The position numbers and the translations under genes were made by a program. Under the pieces are notes generated by a model. That model searched no databases. It saw only the letters and a list, made by a program, of their open reading frames with translations, and had not been told where the DNA came from. A stretch of 37,107 bases of DNA from SIG480 sp045586595 (GTDB lineage Bacteria; Bacillota; Clostridia; Oscillospirales; JAAYXM01): positions 1 through 37,107 of the forward strand of contig JAZNAQ010000046.1 of NCBI GenBank assembly GCA_045586595.1. The letters are read 5' to 3'. Each line of letters opens with the position of its first letter. Within the stretch, counting starts at the first letter, position 1. Of the stretch, positions 16,501-23,149 are shown one piece after another.

Positions 16501-17973
16501 TTATATTATAATGCAAATAAGTCCTGAACAGTTTTCGTTTGTAATACGTTCAACGGTCTCTTTCAACTTCATGCGCGCATCCTGAGGCATTTTGCATAGC
16601 TTATTATGCAAGCCCTCATTAACAAGGTCATAGAGCGACTTGCCAAATATGTTTGACTCCCAAATCTTTTCGGGCATATTTTCAAACTCCTTAAGCATAC
16701 ATACAACAAGCTCTTCTGACTGTTTCTCGCTCCCCACAATTGGTGCAACCTCTGTAGTAATATCAGCTCGGAGCATGTGTATTGATGGCGCACTTGCGCG
16801 TAGTCTGACACCGTACTGCCCGCCCTGTTTTACAATTTCCGGAGCCTCCAGCGTCAGCTCATCGGTTTCAGGCATTACTATGCCGTAACCCGTTTCGCGA
16901 ACCTGCTCGAGTGCTTCGGCGACTCTCTCGTACTCACTATTAACAACCGAAAGGCTCGATAATAACGGTAACAGGTCTCCATCATTCTTCACTTCAAACC
17001 CTGTCTGTTTGCTGAGGATATCATAAAACAATTCTCTTGGCAACTCAGCTTTTGCCCGCGCAATACCTGTACCGAGATTAATTGATGTTACGGTTACATC
17101 AGACACAAGCTGACACTCCTTCATAGCATCAACGCAGTCATCAATATCACGTATTTTCTGCATTTTTCGTGCACCGTCAAGAATACTTGAATACAACTCG
17201 TTCTTTATCGGGTGCGCAAAAGGCAGCGTGTCAACCCACGGCGGCATATAAACATCCAGCTCAGATACAGGAAACTCATACAGCACCCCCTTGATTATAC
17301 TGCGTATCTCAGGTTCATCTGCGGTCATACAGTTTATCGCAAGGCATGTTATATTATACTTTTCAGAAATATCCGAGCAGAGCCTTTGTGTCTCCGGAGC
17401 ATTCGGATGTGCTGAGTTTATAAGTACAATAAACGGTTTGCCTATTTCAGAAAGCTCTTCAATAACACGCTCTTCCGCCTGAATATAGTCTTCACGAGGA
17501 ATATCCGTAACGCTGCCGTCCGTAGTTATAACGAGACCTATCGTAGAATGTTCTGAAATCACCTTGCGGGTACCGATTTCAGCAGCTTCCGTCATAGGTA
17601 TCTCATGGTCATACCAAGGGGTTGTTACCATGCGTGGCTCATCGTTTTCCATTACACCAATCGCGCCGTTTACCATGTAGCCTACGCAATCTATCATGCG
17701 TACATTAAACGCTGAATTACCACCAAGTGAAACACTTATCGCCTCCTCGGGAACAAACTTGGGTTCTGCAGTCATAATAGTTTTTCCTGACCCGCTCTGA
17801 GGCAACTCATCTCGTGCGCGCTCTTTACTATAAACATTATCTATATTGGGGATGACAAGTGTCTCCATAAAACGCTTTATGAATGTAGACTTACCCGTGC
17901 GCACCGGACCTACAACGCCTATGTAAATATCTCCCTGTGTCCTTTGTGATATATCCTGATAGATATTCTCCAC
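16501..17973 (-). CDS. spoIVA: Stage IV sporulation protein A (spore coat basement-layer ATPase)
   Basis: A 490-residue protein that polymerises on the forespore surface with ATP hydrolysis and anchors the coat. The N-terminus has a Walker A, GPVRTGKST (22-30), in the context DIYIGVVGPVRTGKSTFIKR. DELPQSGSGKTIMTAEPKFV, the D-x-x-G-type MIDCVGYMV, EHSTIGLVITTDGS and the C-terminal NENCSGLICIII follow the B. subtilis protein along its whole length. The start is set at GTG 17973, because a longer TTG frame begins before the AAGGAGG that serves translation, and the GTG version begins ENIYQDISQRT like SpoIVA elsewhere. It is monocistronic, with a sigma-E-type promoter upstream and a terminator downstream. 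Confidence 0.97.
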   Translation of the reverse strand: MENIYQDISQRTQGDIYIGVVGPVRTGKSTFIKRFMETLVIPNIDNVYSKERARDELPQSGSGKTIMTAEPKFVPEEAISVSLGGNSAFNVRMIDCVGYMVNGAIGVMENDEPRMVTTPWYDHEIPMTEAAEIGTRKVISEHSTIGLVITTDGSVTDIPREDYIQAEERVIEELSEIGKPFIVLINSAHPNAPETQRLCSDISEKYNITCLAINCMTADEPEIRSIIKGVLYEFPVSELDVYMPPWVDTLPFAHPIKNELYSSILDGARKMQKIRDIDDCVDAMKECQLVSDVTVTSINLGTGIARAKAELPRELFYDILSKQTGFEVKNDGDLLPLLSSLSVVNSEYERVAEALEQVRETGYGIVMPETDELTLEAPEIVKQGGQYGVRLRASAPSIHMLRADITTEVAPIVGSEKQSEELVVCMLKEFENMPEKIWESNIFGKSLYDLVNEGLHNKLCKMPQDARMKLKETVERITNENCSGLICIII

Positions 17974-18010
17974 AAAACATTCCTCCTTGCTCAATCTTTC
18001 TGCTGTTACA

Positions 18011-18039
18011 AATATATGGGAGGAATGTACGAGTTATGC
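18011..18039 (-). promoter_or_regulatory. Probable sigma-E (mother-cell) promoter of spoIVA
   Basis: On the minus strand GCATAAC (18039-18033), a 14-base spacer, then CATATATT (18018-18011). This fits the sigma-E pattern (KMATAWW, 14 bases, CATACANT) with one mismatch in each box. spoIVA is a known sigma-E gene in B. subtilis. The start site would be near 18004. Confidence 0.65.
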
Positions 18040-18040
18040 C

Positions 18041-18068
18041 AAAAGAGACCGAATATTCGGTCTCTTTT
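18041..18068 (-). terminator. Rho-independent terminator after the Gfo/Idh oxidoreductase
   Basis: A perfect 28-base palindrome with A4 and T4 ends lies 9 bases beyond the oxidoreductase stop. It separates that gene from the spoIVA promoter, whose -35 starts 2 bases past it. Confidence 0.8.
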
Positions 18069-18077
18069 GTAATTTAA

Positions 18078-19109
18078 TTAGTATTGAGTTTTAAAATCAA
18101 TCTGAGAATTTTTGCGTGATGCCTCATAAACGCCGAGAATAAGCTCAACAGTAGCCGCGCCGTCTTCAGGGCCGTTTGAAACAGGAACATCATTGTTAAT
18201 AGCGTTAACAATATCATTAAACTGTTTTGCGTGGCCAAGACATGATATAGCATTGGGGTCGCTTGCGCTATTGCCGCTCTTGGCAAGGTCAAAATCAGGC
18301 TTTTCTATACCTTCAACATCCCATGTTGTTATATCATTTTCTGTCATTATGATGCTGCCCTTTGTGCCGCAAAGCTCAAGTCGACGTGCATAGCCCGGAT
18401 ATACAGAGGTTGTTCCCTCAATAACACCTACAGCGCCGTTTTCAAATTCCATAATTGCAACAGCTGTATCCTCAACCTCGATGTTATGAGCAAGAGTGTT
18501 GCAGAAAGCACTGATTTTAACAGGAGAACCAACAAAGTAACGTAAAAGGTCTATACCGTGAATACCCTGGTTCATAAGTGCTCCGCCGCCGTCATGTTTC
18601 CATGTACCACGCCAATCGGATGCATCGTAGTACTCATCTGTACGCCAGTACTTCATATGTATGCCACAGCTTACGATTTTGCCAAGGTGGCCTTCATCAA
18701 CAATCTTTTTAACATATCTTGAGGTTTCTTCAAATCTAAGCTGACATACAACTTCACACTTTCTGTTGTATTTCTTAGCTGTTTCAACAACTGCCTTACA
18801 ATCCTCATTATTGAGTGCAAGCGGTTTTTCAACTACAACATGCTTACCTGCTTCCATCGCCTTGATGGCAAGCTCAGCATGAGAGCCGCTCGGAGTACAG
18901 ATGTTAACAACATCAATGTTTGAATCAGCAAGAAGCTCCTCAAGTGTTTCATACACTTTAAGGTTATGCTTTTCAGCAAACTGCTTTGTCTGCTCAGGTA
19001 TCGCACCGTATACACCGACAAATTCAGCATTGTCAACATACTGCATAGCTGCAACATGGTGTACGGCAATGGCACCGCAACCAATAAGTGCAAAGTTGGT
19101 TTTCTTCAT
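18078..19109 (-). CDS. Gfo/Idh/MocA family NAD(P)-dependent oxidoreductase
   Basis: A 343-residue protein with an N-terminal Rossmann fold (ALIGCGAIAVHH, residues 7-18) and the family EKP motif (E94-K95-P96 in VVVEKPLAL), followed by the mixed alpha/beta substrate domain with NQGIHGIDLLRYFVG, whose histidine/aspartate region lies in the catalytic pocket. Members oxidise or reduce sugars, inositols or related polyols; the substrate here is not readable. The start is the ATG at 19109 (GGTGG 6 bases upstream); the frame stays open 31 codons further but with unlikely composition and no family match. It has its own promoter and leader, and shares an operator-like palindrome with the amidohydrolase upstream. 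Confidence 0.93.
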   Translation of the reverse strand: MKKTNFALIGCGAIAVHHVAAMQYVDNAEFVGVYGAIPEQTKQFAEKHNLKVYETLEELLADSNIDVVNICTPSGSHAELAIKAMEAGKHVVVEKPLALNNEDCKAVVETAKKYNRKCEVVCQLRFEETSRYVKKIVDEGHLGKIVSCGIHMKYWRTDEYYDASDWRGTWKHDGGGALMNQGIHGIDLLRYFVGSPVKISAFCNTLAHNIEVEDTAVAIMEFENGAVGVIEGTTSVYPGYARRLELCGTKGSIIMTENDITTWDVEGIEKPDFDLAKSGNSASDPNAISCLGHAKQFNDIVNAINNDVPVSNGPEDGAATVELILGVYEASRKNSQIDFKTQY

Positions 19110-19124
19110 ACTTGTCCACCATTT

Positions 19125-19156
19125 GTGAATATTACCCCATATAAGATAACATTCAC
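19125..19156 (-). promoter_or_regulatory. Leader hairpin just before the oxidoreductase ribosome binding site
   Basis: In the ~110-base leader, GTGAATGTTATC (19156-19145) pairs with GGTAATATTCAC (19136-19125) to give a 12-bp stem with two G-U pairs and an 8-base loop. It ends a few bases before GGTGG. A tiny reading frame MLSYMG with an AAAGGTG in front overlaps the stem. A role in translation control is inferred only. Confidence 0.35.
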
Positions 19157-19222
19157 ACACCTTTCTTTTAAATTCATATTCAGATAAATCCTGAAAAATC
19201 AAATTGAGCTTATAACTATATT

Positions 19223-19252
19223 ATTATAACTTTACCAGAAAGTAAAAATCAA
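19223..19252 (-). promoter_or_regulatory. Promoter of the Gfo/Idh oxidoreductase
   Basis: On the minus strand TTGATT (19252-19247), an 18-base spacer, TATAAT (19228-19223). The TTG of the -35 box is also the last three bases of the palindrome at 19250-19264. Confidence 0.72.
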
Positions 19253-19264
19253 TACACAGCATTG
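19250..19264. promoter_or_regulatory. Operator-like 15-bp dyad, copy A
   Basis: CAATACACAGCATTG, an imperfect palindrome (CAATRC-ACA-GCATTG) overlapping the -35 box by 3 bases. It differs at one base from copy B at 20291-20305, which has the same placement at the amidohydrolase promoter. The centre lies near -40, where class II activators bind. Confidence 0.55.
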
Positions 19265-19320
19265 TTTTTTACTTAGACAATCTTGCGACAAACATAAAAA
19301 TCATAATGTTTTCAGAGCAA

Positions 19321-20214
19321 TTATTCAGGTAAACCAAGAAGCTTTACTGCATTTTTGCGAATAATCTTCTCATAATTTCCCTGACTGAGTCCACCTTCTT
19401 TTACAAGGTTTTCAAGGAAATCAATAAAGTCATACTGGCGCGTTTGTGTCGGTGCGCAAACATCTGCACCATAGTATATTCTGTCAGCAAACTCAGTGAG
19501 AAATTTTGCTGCATATTCAGGGTCACGCATCATTGCATTATGACCGCTCCCCGCTGAAAGGTCGCAATAAAGGTTGCCGTATTCTCGCATAAGCTTCGGG
19601 AGTCTTCCCTCATTTACCTTTCCACCGGGTCTGGTGTTGCGTGTTTCCTGAACAACTTCATCAGAAATCTCGCTCCAGAACGCAGCAGAATGCCCTATAA
19701 GCTTCAAGTCAGGATATTTCTTAAGCATACTCTCAATTCTCGGCAGACCGAGTTCGTCTACAATACCATATGTGTTGCCATGCTGAGGAGCTATATGTAT
19801 AAGAACGGGCATATCAAGCTCTACACATGATTTAAAAAGATTGTGCATCATCGGGTCATCTGCGTAAAGTGTTGCTGTTAACTCGCCAAGGCCCTTTGCA
19901 CCCTTTTCTTTATATTGACCGATGAGATGGAGCAAGTCAGACTGCGGGTTGTACTTGCCCTGACGCGGGTCGACATTACAAAACCAAGTAAACCTGTCAG
20001 GATACTTGCTTACAACATACTGAGTTTCTTCATTGCTCATGCAGGACCAGCGAGCTTCCGGTGATATAAGCGGAAGAAGAACGCCAAGGTCTACATCTGA
20101 TTTGTCATGAATTGCAATCTGTTCTTCGGCAGAAAGAAAATTCTGTCCGTTAGGTCGGGTTGTTGAAAACTCCGGAAATGCTATTACATGACAATGGATA
20201 TCTATTTTTTTCAT
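19321..20214 (-). CDS. Amidohydrolase-2 family metal-dependent hydrolase
   Basis: A 297-residue TIM-barrel amidohydrolase (PF04909 type). The metal ligands are visible: H7-x-H9 in IDIHCHV, H140 in PVLIHIAPQHG, H175 in LIGHSAAFW and D251 in YYGADVCAP. Relatives include decarboxylases and lactonases acting on aromatic or sugar-derived acids; the substrate is unknown. A Shine-Dalgarno AGAGAGG lies before the ATG. It stands between araC (upstream) and the Gfo/Idh gene (downstream), with its own promoter carrying the same operator-like dyad as the Gfo/Idh promoter. Co-regulation in one catabolic route is likely, possibly cyclic-polyol or sugar-acid breakdown; that last step is inference. Confidence 0.88.
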   Translation of the reverse strand: MKKIDIHCHVIAFPEFSTTRPNGQNFLSAEEQIAIHDKSDVDLGVLLPLISPEARWSCMSNEETQYVVSKYPDRFTWFCNVDPRQGKYNPQSDLLHLIGQYKEKGAKGLGELTATLYADDPMMHNLFKSCVELDMPVLIHIAPQHGNTYGIVDELGLPRIESMLKKYPDLKLIGHSAAFWSEISDEVVQETRNTRPGGKVNEGRLPKLMREYGNLYCDLSAGSGHNAMMRDPEYAAKFLTEFADRIYYGADVCAPTQTRQYDFIDFLENLVKEGGLSQGNYEKIIRKNAVKLLGLPE

Positions 20215-20264
20215 TTGGACCTCTCTCTTTCATTTATTCTTTTTTATGCCCATTTTGCATTGCT

Positions 20265-20293
20265 ACTATACCATAAAAAAACAGAAAATGCAA
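20265..20293 (-). promoter_or_regulatory. Promoter of the amidohydrolase, overlapping the araC terminator
   Basis: On the minus strand TTGCAT (20293-20288), 17 bases, TATAGT (20270-20265) with TGG before the -10 box (extended -10). The -35 lies in the 3' arm of the araC terminator hairpin, and its TTG is the edge of dyad copy B. Confidence 0.68.
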
Positions 20294-20318
20294 TGCACAG
20301 CATTGCATTTTCTGTTTT
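20278..20318 (-). terminator. Rho-independent terminator of the AraC-type gene
   Basis: An 18-bp perfect stem (20301-20318 with 20278-20295, 5-base loop) begins right after the araC stop and is followed by a T-run on the minus strand. Its apex is the operator-like dyad, so one sequence may serve both as RNA terminator and DNA binding site. Confidence 0.8.
20291..20305. promoter_or_regulatory. Operator-like 15-bp dyad, copy B
   Basis: CAATGCACAGCATTG, a near-perfect palindrome around ACA. It overlaps the amidohydrolase -35 by exactly 3 bases, as copy A does at the Gfo/Idh promoter. Confidence 0.55.
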
Positions 20319-21191
20319 CTATTCTACCGTTTTTATACGAACCTTTTTAGGTGAACCCCCTCGGGATTTTTTATAGCACCTACTAAAATAACTTTCGTCG
20401 TCAAAACCTGCAAGATGAGCAACCTCAGACACGCTCATATCAGAATTACGCAGCATTACATCTGCAATACTGAGCTTATATTCGGTTAAATACTGTATTG
20501 CTGTCATATTTGTTGCACGCTTAAATATACGACAAAAATGGTATTTACTCATCTTACACAGCGCAGCAAGCTCATCCACGCTTATTTCTTTATCATACTG
20601 TGTCCGTATATGTTCGATTGCGGGCTCTATTGAATCATAAAACCTTATATTGTCTTCAATCCTATCTTGTGAAACAACGTCTCTTACCTCACTTCGCAGA
20701 AGCAAAGCAAACAACTCCATCACTAACCCTCTAACTGCCATTTCGTAAGAAGGCTCTTTGTTGATAAGCTCAGAGACTATATTAAGTATTACTTCTTTTA
20801 TGCGTTCATTGCCACGGATGAGGTTATTAAACTTAATGCGGCGCCCAAGCAGCAAATGCTTCATATCAAAGTTGTCGAGATTCTTACTGGTAAACATATT
20901 CATACCTATCATAAGGATATGATATTTACCCGTCCGTTCTCCTACATCCAGAGTAGAGTGAAATTCGTAAGGATTAATAATAATTATATCCCCTGGCCTT
21001 GTGACAATAGACTCTGTGCCTACCAGCACGGTAGAACTCCCCTCAGTAAAGCACTTAATCTCTATCTCTTCATGCCATGTTCTCGATACACGACTAATAT
21101 AGTTCGGGTTACTCTGTCTGTCAACTCCTAATTTAATAGGAAAATCTGGTCTATCGAAACTGAGTTTATTATGAACCTTTTTCGATTCCAC
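20319..21191 (-). CDS. AraC family transcriptional regulator with cupin sensor domain
   Basis: A ~290-residue regulator. The N-terminal half is a cupin-like ligand pocket (TWHEEIEIKCFTEG, TRPGDIIIINPYEFHST) and the C-terminal ~100 residues form the double helix-turn-helix of the AraC/XylS family (ISVDELAALCKMSKYHFCRI and SVSEVAHLAGFDDESYFSRC). Such proteins usually activate nearby sugar or polyol catabolic genes. The start is placed at GTG 21191 (8 bases after GGGGAG); a GTG three codons earlier overlaps the Shine-Dalgarno spacing. It lies 30 bp after lysA, is ended by a terminator, and is followed by the amidohydrolase, its probable target along with the Gfo/Idh gene. Confidence 0.93.
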   Translation of the reverse strand: MESKKVHNKLSFDRPDFPIKLGVDRQSNPNYISRVSRTWHEEIEIKCFTEGSSTVLVGTESIVTRPGDIIIINPYEFHSTLDVGERTGKYHILMIGMNMFTSKNLDNFDMKHLLLGRRIKFNNLIRGNERIKEVILNIVSELINKEPSYEMAVRGLVMELFALLLRSEVRDVVSQDRIEDNIRFYDSIEPAIEHIRTQYDKEISVDELAALCKMSKYHFCRIFKRATNMTAIQYLTEYKLSIADVMLRNSDMSVSEVAHLAGFDDESYFSRCYKKSRGGSPKKVRIKTVE

Positions 21192-21221
21192 ACAAACCAC
21201 TCTCCCCTGTGTATCTTTCTG

Positions 21222-22523
21222 CTACACTAAGTCATTTGCTATAATATCGTCATATGATTCTCTTTTTACCGCGAGCTTATCCTCTCCATCGTTAACCATA
21301 ACAACAGGCGGTCTGGGAACTCTGTTATAATTAGAAGCCATAGAGTAGTTATACGCGCCTGTAGAAAGTACCGCAAGCAACGCTCCTGCTTTTACGCGTG
21401 GCAAGCGTATGTTCTCGCCGAGAAGGTCTCCGCTTTCACAGTTACGCCCCGCCACAGTAACGGTTTCTGTAGGATCGTCGTTTGGTCTTTCCGGAAGCAG
21501 CATAGTATACTCAGAACCATAGAGTGCGTATCTGGGGTTATCTGTCATCCCACCGTCAACTGAAACATATGTTCTTACATCTTTTATCTCTTTTACCGCA
21601 CCAACAGTATATACGGTAATGCCTGCTTCTGCTACAACCGACCGACCCGGCTCGATTGAAATAAACGGAAGTTTTAAACCGTATTTTGCCGCATCTCGCT
21701 TTACTACATCTGTAAAGTTTTTAACCGACTCACATACGGTTTTGGGGTCGTCTTTTTCGGTATACCTTATACCAAACCCGCCACCGAGATTCAGTTCTTC
21801 AATCTCACAGGAAAGCTCATTCTTGACTTTTGCAATAAACGCCATCATGACCTCAGCAGCATGAGCAAATGGCTCAGAATCAAATATTTGTGAGCCTATA
21901 TGGCAATGAACTCCGCAAAGCTTTATATTTGAAAGCTTGAGTGCTTTTTTTATTATTTCAAATGCCTCGTTGTTTTCAAGGGCAACACCGAACTTTGAAT
22001 CAATCTGACCTGTCTTTACAAAGTCATGTGTATGGGCATCAATGCCGGGCTTTACGCGAAATGAAATATTTGCAACTTTCCCACGCTCGGCCGCCATACT
22101 GTTAAGAAGCTCAAGCTCTTCAGCATTATCTACAATAAATTCTCTTATATCGTTATCTAGTGCAAGTGCAATTTCGTCCGGGGTTTTGTTGTTTCCGTGA
22201 AAAGATATTCGGCTTGCAGGAAAGCCTGCCTGTATTGCGGTATAGAGCTCACCGCCAGACACAACATCTGCACCCAAGCCCTCTGACTCAATAATTTTAT
22301 AAATGTATTTAGAGCAAAACGCCTTGCTTGCATAGAACACCATAAAGTTATCACCGTAGCACTCGTGCATTGCATCGGTATATTCTTTACAAGTACGCCT
22401 TATCTTTGCCTCGTCCATTATATACAGCGGAGTGCCGTATTTTTTTGCAAGCGAAACAACGTCAGCACCACCTATTGTAAGGTGTCCGCTGCAATTTGTT
22501 GACAGTGAATCGGAAATGAACAT
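21222..22523 (-). CDS. lysA: Diaminopimelate decarboxylase
   Basis: A 433-residue fold-type III PLP enzyme that converts meso-diaminopimelate to L-lysine, the last step of lysine synthesis. PLP lysine K67 lies in FYASKAFCSKY. HCHIGSQI, LNLGGGFGIRY and NCESGDLLGENI (carrying the active-site Cys and Glu) are all intact. Length fits LysA. It starts 15 bp after engB with AAGGAG upstream, so it may ride on the lon-engB message. I saw no lysine riboswitch or other leader in that short gap. Confidence 0.96.
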   Translation of the reverse strand: MFISDSLSTNCSGHLTIGGADVVSLAKKYGTPLYIMDEAKIRRTCKEYTDAMHECYGDNFMVFYASKAFCSKYIYKIIESEGLGADVVSGGELYTAIQAGFPASRISFHGNNKTPDEIALALDNDIREFIVDNAEELELLNSMAAERGKVANISFRVKPGIDAHTHDFVKTGQIDSKFGVALENNEAFEIIKKALKLSNIKLCGVHCHIGSQIFDSEPFAHAAEVMMAFIAKVKNELSCEIEELNLGGGFGIRYTEKDDPKTVCESVKNFTDVVKRDAAKYGLKLPFISIEPGRSVVAEAGITVYTVGAVKEIKDVRTYVSVDGGMTDNPRYALYGSEYTMLLPERPNDDPTETVTVAGRNCESGDLLGENIRLPRVKAGALLAVLSTGAYNYSMASNYNRVPRPPVVMVNDGEDKLAVKRESYDDIIANDLV

Positions 22524-22538
22524 TTTAGCAGCTCCTTA

Positions 22539-23138
22539 TTATTCAAGCGAATTCTGTATTATACGAACAAGCTCATCACGGCCTGTCCCCTTTTCTGCCG
22601 AGAAAGGAATAATAATACCCTTCGGGACATTGAACGTATCGGCAATAAGCTGTATTGCCGGCTCAACCTGACTTTTTTTGAGTTTGTCCAGCTTATTGGC
22701 GACGATATAAAACGGCATACCCGACTGAATAAACCAGTCAGCCATTACCATATCATCTGCTGTGGGCTTGTGACGTATATCTACGATAAATATACCGAGA
22801 TTAAAACCATCTTCACGGTTTAAATAGGTTTCAATAAGCTTTGCCCAACGCTTTTTTTCACCCATTGAAACCTTTGCATAACCATATCCGGGAAGGTCAA
22901 CGAAGAACGCCTTATCATCAATGAGAAAATAATTTATGTGTATCGTCTTACCCGGCGATGCGCCAACTCTCGCAAAGTTTTTTCTGTTCAGCACTCTGTT
23001 TATTACCGAGGATTTACCGACATTAGACTTTCCCGCAAATATAATTTGCGGGAGGTCTGTCTCTATAAATCCGTCAGGTGTTGCTGCCGACTTTATAAAC
23101 TCTGCAATATGCAAATTTAAGTTGGGCTTCATCGTCAT
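22539..23138 (-). CDS. engB: Ribosome biogenesis GTP-binding protein EngB/YsxC
   Basis: A 199-residue TrmE-Era-EngA-EngB-Septin GTPase needed for large-subunit assembly. The G motifs are G1 GKSNVGKSS (36-44), G3 DLPGYGYA, G4 NKLD and G5 SAEKGTG. The ATG at 23138 is used: it follows AGGAG by 8 bases and matches the family N-terminus (HIAEFIKSAATPDGFIE), whereas the longer frame only overlaps lon. The lon stop lies 12 bp past this start. The clpX-lon-engB order is a classical Firmicutes one. Confidence 0.97.
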   Translation of the reverse strand: MTMKPNLNLHIAEFIKSAATPDGFIETDLPQIIFAGKSNVGKSSVINRVLNRKNFARVGASPGKTIHINYFLIDDKAFFVDLPGYGYAKVSMGEKKRWAKLIETYLNREDGFNLGIFIVDIRHKPTADDMVMADWFIQSGMPFYIVANKLDKLKKSQVEPAIQLIADTFNVPKGIIIPFSAEKGTGRDELVRIIQNSLE

Positions 23139-23149
23139 TGCCTTATCTC

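Noticed and set aside
22524..22538. Possible lysine riboswitch before lysA
   Set aside because: Only 15 bases separate engB and lysA, too short for any riboswitch.
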